Shown here: positions 38,701 through 52,264 of the stretch, piece by piece | Layout: every line of letters starts with the position of its first letter | Position numbering within the stretch: position 1 is the first letter of the stretch | Assembly (NCBI GenBank): GCA_004794655.1 | Contig: SMMW01000585.1 | Coordinates: forward strand, 6,530,001-6,594,000 | Source: Marisa cornuarietis | Taxonomy: Eukaryota; Mollusca; Gastropoda; Architaenioglossa; Ampullariidae | Direction of reading: 5' to 3' | Length of the DNA: 64,000 nt | Notes under the pieces: model-generated | Databases searched by the model: none | What the model was told of the DNA's origin: nothing | What the model saw: the letters and a program-made list of their open reading frames with translations, nothing else | Translations under genes and position numbers: made by a program

Positions 38701-40949
38701 TGTCTGTACAGAAACATACAATACCCTCTTCCGACTAGAGCACACTGTGGGCTTCCAATTAATGTATTTTATAGCAAGCAGAGCTGTTCTCCTAACCCTT
38801 ACCTTGAGAATGTCAAAATCATGACTTTGACTGGGGAAGATCACTCTACCTTACTCTTCTTCAATATTCTCTGGAAGATCATTTATGTTGTTTTGCCCCA
38901 TAAACAGAATGGATTAAAAAACTGCCACAGACTAGGTCATTGAGTGTAGATTTAAATTATATTGCTTTATATAATTAACTGACCTTTATACAAAGAATTA
39001 GGTTTTGAAAAGTGTAATCTGGGTCTGACTTGCTTGTGTTAGATACATTAAAATATTAGGGTGTTTTGGATGTCTTTACAGGTTCTGTATTTGAAAGACA
39101 TCCCCACCTGGAATGAATTGTTGATTGAAAAGTGATGATAAATGTGATTAGGCATAATTTGTTGTGTCTTTAATGTAGTCTAGATTTAAGAAAAGTTTCA
39201 TTTGGTTAAATGAAATCTTTTTGTCTGTAATTTGTACATGTAATCTTTACTGGACCAATGTATGTAAAAGTAGTTCTTTATCACATTTTTTGGGTCATAA
39301 AGAAGCCTGCCACTGGCTGCTCTTGACATAATTGCTTTTTATTCGTTTGGAATGATGGTGATATGATAGAACCTTGCCAGGAAGCAAGGATCATTGTGTG
39401 TGCTCAGGTTCTGCAAAATGTCTTCATCTCTAAAACAAGTTGTTCAGGCGTTGGCCACAGACGTAGTTTGTTCAGCTCTAGTGACACTTTGTGCAAGCAG
39501 TTTCTGCCATTGGTTTCAGATGTTATAGATGAGCGTTGCTTATCATTGGCTGGAAGGTATTAGAAATTAAACTAAAATCCACAGAATTATAGAAAGAGCA
39601 ATGTTTTACAGAGAATTAGAACTACTGACTGACATATAGTCCTGAATTTTGTTGTCAGTGAAAAACTCTCCTCATCAAAACACTACTCATATTTTTCACT
39701 CATAATCTCCCATCACACCATTCGTTTCCTGTAACCCTTAACCTTGACGAGGCTCAGACCTGTCTCTGCCTAATACGTGTCATGGCCGTGCATGTGTTCC
39801 CATTCACTAGACAGTAAGGCAACATTACTACCCTTGCTACCACTGCGCCGATCTGATACCACTGTACTGACTTGTATTGTTCCATATTTGTATTGTACTG
39901 TATTGATCAACTACACTTTGACTACAAGCAAAACGATTGCGCTTCGGACTCAATAAACTCTATAGTTGCAAGGTATAGATTTGATACTATGATTTTTTCC
40001 TTGTGGAGAGAAATAAATGCCGACGAACTTTCTACGCTTGTTGTTTTTGATTTGTGTGTTTGTGATAAAGCATGAACTCCAACTGTATTTTAAGTTAAAG
40101 AAAGCTTATATTTTGATGGCTTGATGGGATACATGTGCCATTGGTCTCCATTTCAATGTCTTTGAATCAGAAGTGAGAAAATAATGTCTGAAAATTAAGC
40201 TTAGTTTGATACATTTTGTCCTTTTCCAAACAAGAATGAAGACTAACAAACCATTATTTTTCCCCATCGGTAACGCCTTGTACGAATCTTTGACTTTTTG
40301 CTGCCTCTGACTGTTGTCACACACCTAGAGTGAATGCCTCAACTCACATGTAAACGGAAATTTGCATGGTTTGTGCAGGTTTTTTTTTCTTTCTTTCCAT
40401 TCATCACAAACTACACCTGCCTACTTAAATACACACTACGAAATATTAATCAACAAACTGATAAACTTCATAGTTGTTATCCAATAACAATTATCATTCC
40501 TAAATTAATATCACAGCAGGCACACACACAACAGAATTAATCCTAACAATTCAAGTCCTATTCAGCAAATACAGGGCCATGGTAAACCTCTATCAAGAAA
40601 GCAAACCAGGGAAAATCCTTTCTAATACATCATGTCTTGTTCAGCACACATTTAATTAGCTACTATTTGTAGTTTGTATATGACATCACTTAAGTAGGGA
40701 AAAAAACCGTGACTTGCCATTCATGCAAGTCCTGACAATCATCGCTCAGGAATAGACATCCTCCAAACACAGAAAAATCCCAGCTTTGCCACTCGGGGTT
40801 AACCTGCTTAGCTCTTATATAGCCACTCAGTGTAGGCGCTACTTTTGCAGTGATTGAGATCCTCGATAATATGATGCATGTGCTGACTTTTGGGCTTTAG
40901 TAAGAATGGCAAAGTCTAAGTATATATTTATACAAGAATTGTACAGACA
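32754..40949. other. CpG-poor non-coding flank downstream of SoxD
   Basis: No gene is supported on either strand; open frames are short and without domains. A hand count gives one CpG in 37741-37980. The stretch may include an extended SoxD 3' UTR. A patch at about 39,740-40,050 has more CpG than its surroundings and could be an old insertion. Confidence 0.5.
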
Positions 40950-41290
40950 AATGAAAGTTGAAAAGATGTATAACTCTTTGTAATATGGAATTGGCAACCT
41001 TTACTTTGTCAGTAAAAGATTTCTCAATGTAACTACTAATGAAAATAAATGTAACGTTAAACTTGACAGCATGTACCTCCTTAAACATTCATCATTACTT
41101 CTATCTCCTAATGCTCTCCAAAAATGTTGAACATAAGTACATTTTAAAAAAAGGTATTTAATCACTTCTTTTTCTTGATTATAGAAAGTACACAAATTAG
41201 TACTTCAAAGTTTCATTTCTTTTAAAATAATATTTGTAGCTTATCACAAGTCTCACCTGGAACCATCTATATTTGTTTTCTTGGATTTTA
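40950..41290 (-). mobile_element. Decayed LINE fragment, Tx1/L1-like C-terminal region
   Basis: The - strand reads KYRWFQVRLVISYKYYF and, after a frame change, LCTFYNQEKEVIKYLFLKC followed by TYVQHFW. This resembles the zinc-binding region after the reverse transcriptase of L1/Tx1-type LINEs (general form CxFC, then E..xHLF..C, then FW). The second Cys and the His are replaced by Tyr, and a stop and a frameshift are present, so it is inactive. Extent is approximate. Confidence 0.65.
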
Positions 41291-41299
41291 CTTACTTTA

Positions 41300-44200
41300 T
41301 GAAATATTCTTTTTGAATTTAATTAACTCTCATATTTTTTATTTCATTTTGACAAAAGTTTGGTTCATATTTGTTTGCATTTAATGTATTACAATAAACT
41401 CTTGAATCTTTCCTTTGGAAAAATATACGTTAAAACGATTTTTGGGTTGTCAAATGACACAATCTTTTTCTTTCAATATGTTAATTTTCACTGTCTTTTC
41501 ACAACTCATAAATTTTAAAATGTTTATATTTGTATGTAACGAATCTGCCCCTTTTTTCAAGTAAGTTTCTGATACTAAATATACTTTTGTTTTATTTGAA
41601 ATGCACTAAGACTAAAATACATGTAACTTTGTGACTATTCCCCTGTTATAGGCTGAATTAAGGGAACTAACTTAAAGTTTACTAGTCCTAGAGCAGCAGT
41701 CATCTATCTCCCCTAGTTCAGCCTATACGTTCTCTACAAAATTAAATAAAAAAAAAAGATTTTTACTATATTTGGACTGCTTAAAATGATTTAATATTGC
41801 ATTGTCACCGGGATTGACTAACTGGTGAAAATGTCAGACATCTAGGACGATGGGAAGTGGGTGAAAAATCGCTTACAAAATTCGCAGACAGACAACAAGA
41901 AGGATAGTGAGTTAAATAAAAGTGTGTAACGAGAGTGGGGTTTAGGCTGCTAACCACTCGATTTACTTACGAACGTAAAGAGATGGGTCAGGGACCAATC
42001 TAAATGAAAGTCCGTGAGATGGGTATAGTTGGTAAATGCTGAAGACGAAAATTGTAATCGCAGGTAATTCAAATTCGTGCTGACAGCAAACTCAACAGCA
42101 TGGGGTCGACATTTTGTATCAGGATTTCAGACAAATGACCCGTCTTCAATCAGCTAGACCCCAGTATTACATCGTAGGTATGAAAGTCAGTGAAAACATG
42201 CAAGAGTCACAGTGAAAAGCAAAGCAGCCATCTTACATTGTAAGCTCGAACATCTTTGCCAGGCTCGGGAAAAAAGCAACGTAAACGATGAGTGCGCGCA
42301 GCTTCACGCACTGATTCCGAAATGACAGCTGGGACAGAGAACCTTATAAGTGGAAATTTTCTTTCTAATTCAAATCGTTCTTTATCCATGTCAATGAAGT
42401 TGAGATCCTGTTACAGTGAAAGAAATCTTGAAGGTTAGCCACGCATTTACGTTCGACTCCCTTTTACGGTTTGCTCATGACAATAAGAAAACTGCTAAAT
42501 GTTGTCTGAATTTTGCTATAGGACAATGATCTTAAGGAAGGACCCTAGTTTACTGGTTTAGTTCCCATTTTCAAGTTGTGCGTGGGAATCTTCAAAGTCT
42601 TGATGAGAATGAACAGCGCTCAACTTCGGTACGATTGTGTTGAATGATGCTGAGAAGTACTGTTTCACAGGAAAATTGTTACCAACTTTTGTCCTTTTCG
42701 GTGCACATTTGTTGGTGTCAGCAAGGCTACCGATAAGGAGGAAGACACTTTAAAGAGAAGATTAAAATACGTTTTAAGTCAAATCAAAAACAATTATTGA
42801 AAAACTGTTTTGAGCGGGATACAGTAACATATAAGGTTATGAATATATATATATTTTTTACCGGTCATTTTTATCGACTTTCAAACTAATAAAATAAAAA
42901 CGATTTTAACCAGAACTGTGTAAAAAACCAAAGAAATGGAGAAATCAAATCTGACTTTCTCAAGTAAAGAAGGAAAGCCTGTCCTTAAATCCTAACCCAT
43001 GTTGTTTAATCGCTGGACCAACTTAATTCAAAAGCAAATGTCAATTTTAACATCCATGGAACTATTTTTAAGAAATAACTAAACTTTTTCTGGCAGATTG
43101 ACTTAAAAATATCATATTACAACTTTGACATAAAAGTAGCATGCCATTAAAGTAATAATGAATGCAATATCAGCAATTAAAGTTTACAACAATAGCAGAC
43201 GATCGTTTTTAGCGCGCAGAGCACTCTTGACATCTGTTTAATTCTCTTGATTTTTATGTCTTTAATTTGATCCGCTCTTCTGTAACTCTTCGGTTGTCGC
43301 GGTCTCGTGTACGTGTGAAACTGTACAAGCTTATATTTTTATTCTTGAAGACGTGTACCCAGGCTCACGTTCGCGCTTATCTCAAATCGGGCGCATTTTT
43401 AAGCTATAGATGGGTTCTCCTTTCTGAACAAAATATTCAGGATAAAATGCAAACTTTGTCAACCTGCAAAGGTGTGTGATGTTTGTGCCTCACCCATGCT
43501 TGACCGGACAAACCGACAGAGCCTTCACAAATATCTTTCGCGCAATTACAAAACAGGTCCCATGGATAGTCCGCAAGATTCCCGGACACGGCGAAAAAAG
43601 TCTGCACAAAGCCATACGTGCTGCACGTGTCTTGCAGATGGTGGGGGAGGGGAGAGAAGGAAGTGGTTTGAGCGTTCTGTAATGGCACATACCCAATCTA
43701 CTGCTTTCAGCAACAGTTTCTCTAATATTTTTTTAGATTTTTTTGGGGGGGAGGGCGGGTGGGTCATGTAGGAGAGGGGAGGGGGTTACATAAGGGGGGG
43801 GGAAGTTGGTTTCTCGTTTGAAAGTTTCTGAGCTCGTTTCCCATCCTCATTACCGGCAACAAGTTCCTGCCTATCATCTTGTCACGCAGGTACACATGCA
43901 CGCAGCTCTGCTCCCCCTTCCCCCTTAACTCCCGCCTCTCGTCCTCCGCTCCGCCGATCTCTCTACACGCGATGATTATCTGCATCGCTCAGCTCCGCCC
44001 TCTTCACGGGTTCACGAGAACTTCCACACGGACTATTGTATCGTGTTATCAAAAAGTGTAAATTAAAAAAAAAAAAAATTCACGAACTGATTTTATCGTT
44101 TGCAGCAAAGTTTTATTATTATTTATCCATCTTCAATTGAGATTTCCTATCGCCCACCGCCAACCACCCTCCCTCCCTCCCTAACAGCTTATTCTTATCG

Positions 44201-44362
44201 CGAATGAAATGAAAATCTTGGTATTGACAAACAATTGAACATGGTTGTTGTCGTTGTTGTAGACGGCTAGACAAATGATCGTGGTCTTGCGTGCCCAGTC
44301 TGTCTGGAGCAAAGTGTAAAAACTAAATGACATAACAGAAGATCGACGTTCTCTACAGAACT
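41300..44362. other. Convergent intergenic region, CpG-rich from about 41.8 kb
   Basis: No gene is supported. CpG content rises sharply: 13 CpG by hand count in 42241-42480. It holds a hairpin-forming inverted repeat (41648-41728) and G- and C-rich runs near 43,740-43,800. Short open frames on both strands near 43.4-44.0 kb overlap one another and have no recognisable domain. Confidence 0.5.
41648..41728. repeat. Imperfect inverted repeat that can form a hairpin
   Basis: The left arm TATAGGCTGAATTAAGGGA pairs imperfectly with the right arm CCCCTAGTTCAGCCTATA, separated by about 40 bp. No terminal direct repeats are obvious. It could be a miniature transposon relic or an RNA hairpin. Confidence 0.6.
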
Positions 44363-44363
44363 A

Positions 44364-44725
44364 TACCGCCTTTCCGCGAAAATAAGCCCTAGAATGATTT
44401 TTCAGGATGTTCGCGATGTAAACCCTACCCAAAATATAAGCCCTATAGTTAAGATCTTCAACCAGATGGACGATCGATTTTGTTCGTCTACTGAAACACA
44501 CGACGGACATACTGAATTATACTGATATTAATATATACCTAACCTTACGAGTTATGACGATGTTCCAGAAGGAGATGACACAACTGTGTTAGAATAAATG
44601 TAGATTTTTTTTGTACATAAAAATAAGACATCCGCTGAAAATAAGCTCCCTTTTTTTTTGGGGGGGGGGAGGCGCACGAACTAATTTTTTTTTAAAACCT
44701 GTCTTATTTTCGGGGAAACACAGTA
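44364..44725. mobile_element. Inverted-repeat element flanked by TA (miniature DNA transposon)
   Basis: The left end TACCGCCTTTCCGCGAAAAT and the right end, read on the - strand as TACTGTGTTTCCCCGAAAAT, form an imperfect terminal inverted repeat that extends to AAG. Both outer ends are TA, which would suit a TA target duplication as in Tc1/mariner-type elements. Inside are further AAAATAAG blocks in both orientations. There is no coding capacity. Confidence 0.7.
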
Positions 44726-44859
44726 CAAGGCAGTAGAGCAAAAAGTTTTGGAAATCATTTTGCTGGGGGATTTTAAGTTTACAAATAACTGAACTGATGC
44801 AAGCAACACACTCACCTGGAAGCGATAAACGGTATACAGTCAGCCAGTCAGTTCAGGCG

Positions 44860-45575
44860 AGGTCATTGACGAGTATGTCAAAGCATTTGGTTCCGCCATT
44901 CGTCACTTGGGCGTCCAGCATCGTGCATGCTGATGATACACACCTGGTAGAGTCTGAACATTCTTCTCAGCTCCAGCAGGTTTCCATACACAGCAAACGT
45001 CAGACTAAAAACTCGTTGTCCACCAATCAGCTGAAAACGAATAATAACAAGACTGAAGTCATTTTAAAAGTGTCTGAAAATAAGCTACAATGAGCGCCAT
45101 CCTATGCTCCTTATACTTTTGGCGGGGGAACGTCTTTTTTTCTCACACTGTCAGGAATCTTGGTGTTATCATCAACACACCATTGTCTCAAGCATCTCAC
45201 AAACCAGCGCAGTTTGCAATCATTTTCCTTGGGTATCTCTGTGAATTTCCGCCACCATGAAGCTCAGGTCTGCATTTGTGTTGTACCGGGTGCATTACTG
45301 CAACTTTCCACTTGTCGACTTTCTTAATCACCTTAAAAATTAAAAAAAAACTTAAATTCAGCACTTTTCCGTTCACTCCTCGATAATTCCCCTTTTCTTC
45401 GTCCAAGCGTCTCGCCTACATACTTCGATGATAAAGTCTGTGGTCTCACCTATGTTCACCAACGTATCGTCTGTCTGCTATGGTTTCAACGTTCGATGGT
45501 CAGCTGTTTTGCTTTTTGTGCTTTGAGCTCCCTTCCACGCGGGAAAATGCGTCCTACACAGTCTGTTATTAAAGA
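44860..45575 (+). mobile_element. Decayed LINE, CR1/L2-like reverse transcriptase remnant
   Basis: Read on the + strand with frame changes, it gives HADDTHLVESEHS (a degenerate YADD catalytic box), STNQLKTNNNKTEVIL, RNLGVIINTPLS, RSAFVLYRVHYCNFPL and SLPRGK. These correspond in order to the landmarks of CR1/L2-type LINE reverse transcriptases (YADDTQL, K.NDDKTE, LGV..D..L, LDYCNSLL, WNSLP). Frameshifts and substitutions show it is dead. Confidence 0.78.
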
Positions 45576-46025
45576 AACCATTGTTATTAGCACAAGTGGG
45601 GAGTAATGCCGAGGAAGAAGTCTACAGTTACACTTCAAAATTTAATAATGAATATTTATACGTGTATACCTGTCTCCTTGACAATGGAGTTCTTAACAAC
45701 AAATAAATAAAAATTCATTACACCCAAGCACTTTTGTACATAGGATTTGTCACCCCTACATTCCAACATGCACAGCAATTGATCTAAAGAAGAAGAAGAA
45801 GAAAAAAACAGAAGAAGAAGAAAAGACACAAAGTGAAAGGAAAAGGTGAGGGGATGGGTCAGTGTCCAATCAATCTGCAAAAAGAAAAATGTATAAAAGC
45901 TGTTTGAAATAACATGGCCAAGAGGAGAAAGCATTGTCCCAGAGTTTTCTTTCTGAATGACAAATCATAAAAGTTTCAAAATCAGAAGACGCGTGCAGAC
46001 CTGGAAGAAAGGAGTCTAGTTGATG
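45576..46025. other. Short non-coding stretch with a GAA-rich run
   Basis: No gene is seen. A purine-rich (GAA)n-like tract lies at 45787-45825. CpG content falls from here onward. Confidence 0.6.
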
Positions 46026-46225
46026 TCATGGAAACAAATGGTCGAAAGTCTGGGAAGCTAATGCAGCTCTGTAAGCAGAAAGATGACAGGGACCTTCTTG
46101 GGTGTGCCAAAGGTGAGTCTGGAAGCACAGTTCTGCACTCTGGAGTTTTTGGAGGAGATGATTTGTAATGCCAGCAAAGAGAGAGTTCCTGTATTCAAGG
46201 CAAGATAGCACTAGAGAAGTAAAGA
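46026..46225 (-). mobile_element. Decayed LINE fragment, CR1/L2-like
   Basis: The - strand reads LVLSCLEYRNSLFAGITNHL and LQKLQSAELCFQTHLW, which resembles the RLDYCNSLLAGLPKYLLKRL region of CR1/L2-type reverse transcriptases. It is a separate fragment in the opposite orientation to the copy at 44860-45575. Confidence 0.65.
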
Positions 46226-49200
46226 GTTTTTGTTGGATATAACAAATTCATAAAACGTCTACATGTATAGCTTGCAAGGAGCAGTCATTAAAAAAATCTT
46301 TAGATCTATCTGATCTCTTCACAACAATAAATACACAAAAATCACCCCCACCATCTCTCTCTCTCTTTCTCTCTCATACACAAAGCCTATCATAAAAATC
46401 TTTATTTGTCTTAATTTTTCACACACACCATTGAAATTCTCCCAGAGACCATAAACATTTCCTTCTCACCATACATTGTGGCAAAAAAGAAAAACCTGTT
46501 CACTTATAACCAGAACCATCTATCTTCTGAAGACATAGATAGCCCACACTATGATCAAAACCATATACATACAATAGTACTAGTATATGTTAAAGCTTGA
46601 TGTAACTTGATGTATCATGAAATAGTAACTGGCAATAATAAGAATTTAAATTAATACTATGTCCTTTACATGAAAATAACTTATGGTGATGAGAAAATAA
46701 TGTCATGGACAGTCTGTTTATTCTGCCTCCTGTCAACAGTTCATAACAGGTAACAAAAGGTTGCTTAATTATTTCTGATTTAAAACACTTTCTCCCCCTT
46801 TAACATCTCATTCTAAATGCTTGATGTCATTTCCCCAAAAGTGTACATGAAGATGTCCTGCTAAATCTGTGCCTGAAACTGACATTGCTGAAGCAGACAT
46901 CTTTATCAATCCAATGGACAATGCTGCATCATTTTCAGTCTTTTATTAATTCAATGGACATCACCTTGCACAGTCAGCCCTGATACTTGTTTTTGCAAGG
47001 CATTGTTTATAACTGTTTACAAATGACACAGAAACTGAAAAATGACTATTATTGGTGTTTATCAAGGATTCTCTTTTTAAAAATTTTTGGCTTCTCTTAC
47101 CTTAGCTGAACCAATCTAGTAAATATTTAATTTAGAAATTTGATACCTCTCAAAAGCAAAGGAAAAACATTATCGATTACTCACATAAATGGCACAATGG
47201 AATAATTTAGCACGTCAACAAATAAACTTGACAAAATATGCACTGCAACACAATATCTCAGTTGTATATTTTGGTCTGCAGTCATAGCTTTTTCAGAATA
47301 AACTGATGTCCTTTTAACTGTCTACATTAGAAACAAATCTTAAGACTTTCTATACAAATCATTTGGGCTGCTTAATAAAGGTCAAAGTGCAATTTTGTTT
47401 AGCTGCTACATCACTACAGTCATGCCAACAATCTGTCAGGTCAAAGCTTTGGAACTGAGTTGATACGCATTTATTTAAGTTCCAGAACAAAATTCAGAAA
47501 TCCTACAAATTAGAACATTTCTTTTCCACTGGGTAACACCCACAAGGATGATGACAAATTTGGGTGCTCAGTCTAAGGCTGTTGTGAAATTACCAGTGTT
47601 CTACCAGTGCAATCAAAATGCCAGTGGGCAAAGAAAACAATGCTGGCTCTACCAGTAATATCAAAACATTCCTTTTTTTTTGTTTTGCAAGTTTAGAAAA
47701 TGCCTCAGTCATACTGTAATATCAACTGAATGTTGCTGCATGATTTAAAACTTCTAATTATAAGGGACAGCCATGTTTTTAAAATCAGTTATTATTATGA
47801 TTATTATTATTACAACAACACTGTTTGCCAACATTCTCCAACTGACTGTGAAAAGGACTCCTTGAGCCTGAGGACCCCCCCACCACTCATGAACTTTGGA
47901 AAGAAATTGCTGCTTTCTGTAAAAAAGCACAACAAAAAGGACATACTGCCAATGTTTCAGTAATTGGCTCCCAAGGATTCATGCACCTGTGTAGATAGAT
48001 GGAAAACAGACAATACAGGTGGAGTGTCTGAGCTACTTGCAGTGAAATCTATAACCCAGATCACCATCATCATCTAGATAAGCAAACAGTGAGCACTGTA
48101 ATACAAGTTAAGAGAGAAACAGAAGGTTTTGTGTGGTTTGTTAGATATTATCACAATCAAGAAAATGCCTAAAGGTAAAAAATACCCTCATAAATGTCTT
48201 CATTATTTTTGCAGAGATAGCTAATAAGGGTAAAAAAAACTTGTGACCACTTTTGTGGGAAAAATACACGGACTGTACTTTACATATTTATAAGCTATTT
48301 GGGACCATTAGCATTTTTATTCCTCAAATAGATTAAAAATTGTAAACACTAATTTACATCAAAAAGCCAAATATGTTATCTGAAAGTAGTTTCCCTTGTA
48401 CTGAAAATAAGATCCCAAAATCAATTAAACCGACCATGGCACAGGCAGACAAAAATCTGGTTAGTGAATATTGGCTTACCTGTGCAAGTTGACATGGTGC
48501 AAAGCATCTGGGTGAGGAACCTCACTGAGCAAATTTTGCAAGCTTTCTAGCAAATCTTATTTTTTTTCTCTAATAATCTACTAGAACATTTTCCTTGTTC
48601 ATCCTTCTTTTGCAGTCATATAATCACAATAAACAATAACAAAAGTAAAAAGCTAAAAAAAATATTACTAAAATATTAGCAGGTTAGCAAGTGTGCTATG
48701 GGCTAGTCAGAGGACTTAGAGCTACCAGAGTAAAATGAAAAAAAAGGTTGACCAAAAAAACTTTTCTGCTCCATTTTATGAAATCACATAATTCAATGCA
48801 GCATAAATTTAGAGAGCAGAAACTCTGAAACAGCAAATTAAAAAAAATGAGTTTATATTTCATACATATTTTTTGTTTACAAATACAGATATTATATTAA
48901 AGCTACAAATATTTACCTTACATCTGCTAAGGATCACATATATATTTACATCTTTCAAATCCCAGTTTATTCCCTATTTTTTTTGTTTTTAATAAGATTA
49001 AAATGGCAAGCATTAAATATATCTCAATTCCTTCTATCATACAGCCATTCAACAAACAACAGAAATGAAATAAATGTGTAACAGTTATTGATAGTTTCAT
49101 GAGACAAGGTACTGTCATTAATTTCCCTTGCAATAAGACAATAAAAAGGAAAAAAACAAACAAACAAACAAATAAAAAAACTGCGCTGCTTAATGACGTC

Positions 49201-51950
49201 TGATGCAAGGATATTTGCTCTGCTTTAAGAATGAAAAAAAAATCCTGGCGTATTTTACAATATTCTTTCTATTGGATATTTTTTCTATTAGCTGTATGAC
49301 CCATATTTTTAGTTTTAGCTGTTGAAAAGGTCTACACTTTGCTGTTCTATCTGCAAGTCTTAAAAGTACACTGGCAGAGAGGAAAATGGTGGTGTAAACT
49401 CTTAACAGCAAGCTGGAGCTTTGCATGTTTATAACATGTTATTTGGACAATCAAGACAGCTATAAATTATTAAAAAGATGTAAGCAATCACAGTTTCTTG
49501 GGAGAACATTTCAGCTTGATAAGCCACATGTTGGATATTAATAATGCAATGATGCAAAACACTGAACACCAGCTGACATTCTAAACACATTCCCTGCTTT
49601 GACATAACAAAACACATATTCTACATAATTTATGAACTGATATTTTTATCAGGTGATTTTACCCTGCTTAATTATGGTAAATTCACCCACATGCAAGAAA
49701 CCAGAATCATCCCACAAATGATATGCGTTTTATAAACCGATACTGCAAACAGTAACATAAGCAGATGTAATGACATGCATAAATCCCATCACTCTTAAAT
49801 TAAACAGAATATGTCCTTCCACTATATACAGATTATAAGATTAAAACACCAAATGTTTAAAAACATTCATGAAATGACAACCGTGCAATTTCCAGGAATT
49901 ATAGGTCATTTTATATAAATTGATACTTCTATGTACAATTGGTCATCAAGTATCCCACATGCCAGAGTTCTTATCACTGTAAGAAAATGTTTCTTGCATC
50001 TAACAATCCATTTGTAGTTTATAAAATGCAAATCACAGTGTGAACATAAGTTTTCACACACACACCCACACACTCTGACATTTTTAACATATGGGACTAT
50101 TAAAAATTAACGTAACAAAAATGAAAACTCTATCAAGGCCCAGCACATGACAAAAATATGGTACAAAGCCACTTCACACTTAAGTGGCTATCAAGTATTA
50201 TAAAGTAATCTGGAAATCATTTCCAGATGAAAGAACCAAAAGGCTTAACAATCCACATTTCTATTTTATAGCATTCACACTTATGCACACACCTAAATCC
50301 ACATTTCCACAAAGTGTTACAGATTTAAACTGTTTTTAATAATAACATATAAAACAACCTGAAAAGTCCTATGGGAAGAAAAACAATTTGCAGAAACTGC
50401 TGCTAATTTTTTTTAACACTGCACGTAGTAAAAACGTGTCCTTGTAAGCTCTTTCCTCACATTGCCTAAAGGCATCATTACTTTATTTCTCTTGTATTAT
50501 CCTAAAGTGAAAAACAAAGTTCACACATCTATGCAATCTAAAGCAAAAATTGGATGTTACATCTGAATGAGCTCAGTCAGTCCTTTCTTCCTCAGAAAAT
50601 TTCCCTCTTGCAGCAATATGGTAAAAACATAAAGCTCACAAAACTTATAATCTGCAAATGACATCCATAAAAATGATAGTTGCATGAATGTCTATTAAGT
50701 ACCTCTAATCATGGAATTCAATGTCAACATAAGTTACAGATAACATTAGAGATGTGCCCGTGAATATGAGTTTCTGACTTAGCCATGCTGAAGCTTACTG
50801 GACTAAGTTCCTGATTTTGGATTTTGTTTGTTAATGTTTTGCGCAGTCAGGAACTAAGATAATATATTACAGCTGAGGAACTGGCCTAGCAAATAACACA
50901 TGTCACAATTGTCTTCATGATGAGTACATTACCACTGCACCATTGAACCACCTTTAACATTGTAAAATATTTCACAGCAAGGAAATAAATCACTTCAGAC
51001 ATGACGGCTCAGAAATAAAATAAACTAGTCAGTCATGGAAGAACTGCAGGTCACATACTGCCCATTACCGTGGTGTTCCACTCACTGAATCCAGACATGC
51101 AGTTTATGAAAGTTAAAAAAAAAAAAGAAAGTTCAAGATCTGCTTTACGATCATAAACCAAAAGACAAACTTGAGGATCAGATCTAGCAGCTTCAATTTA
51201 CAGAGCTACAGTCCAGAACTGTTATGGACAGTACGTCAGACTGATCAAGGCTGGACACAGTAAGCATGATGTTCTGAAGCTATTTAAACATTTTCCATCG
51301 TATCATTACTGCTTGTGTACATCTAGGTCAGGGGAATATTTTGAAATCGGGCTGTCAAATCACAAATGTTCTAAACTTGGAACCACCTGAAACTTGAACC
51401 TGTACCATCTTGTAACACATTAACATGGTCTGCAACTGTTTACTTTGAGCTGCATTTGAAGAAAATGCAGTGAGTCTCCAGATATCATGATAATGGCACC
51501 TGAATCATCATTTACAAGTAATGTTACATACACTGAGAACTGCCATGTTTATTATGCATCACAGTAAATTACATCATGTGGAGCCAAAAGTTTGATAAGT
51601 TATTTTTCTATCATATCAAGCAGGTTTGCATCTACAAGGGTGTGAATACATGTAGAACTATGAGAAATTTCTGTATTTTTTTTTTTTTTTAGGCTGGTAA
51701 ATTATCGACAAACTTTTGGCACAACTTATTTTTCTTGCATATTTTTTATAGACACCCAACAATCTCATATGCACATACATACAAATATTTATGCATCTAC
51801 AAAACATTCACAAAATTCAGATTTACACTGGAATGAAGGCAGTTTAAGAAATGAACTTTACATTAATAGTAAACATGTTTTGACATCCTTATACCACACA
51901 TTTTACATTGCCAAGAAAGATTGTCTTATACTGATTCATATTTCATACAT
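46226..51950. other. CpG-poor non-coding flank downstream of the KIAA2013 homologue
   Basis: No gene is supported on either strand. A hand count gives one CpG in 50521-50760. The stretch is AT-rich and may contain an extended 3' UTR of the - strand gene or simply intergenic DNA. Confidence 0.5.
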
Positions 51951-51956
51951 TTTATT
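51951..51956 (-). promoter_or_regulatory. Candidate polyadenylation signal for the KIAA2013 homologue
   Basis: TTTATT on the + strand is AATAAA on the - strand, about 310 bp after the stop codon at 52265. Other such hexamers lie further on. Confidence 0.4.
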
Positions 51957-52264
51957 TTGAGAAGCAATCTTGCTGAAATGGTGCACTTATGCTGAGATAA
52001 ATTAATGGAAAGAATTACTGCATAGAGGGAAAAAAAGAACCATCTCTTTTTGAGTACGAAGCTCTCCCACAGCATCAAAATCATGCATTATACATTTCTT
52101 CTGAAAGAAAAAAAATTAGCTTCCTTTTCCATCACATGTTTAAAATACTGCCATGCAGGCAATGCATTCCACAAGATCTGACATCCCCTACCAACCCCAA
52201 CAGGATGACCAGCCTTACGAAAGTCTTCCAAGTTTTAGTAGAGACAGTGACACAGGCAACATGG

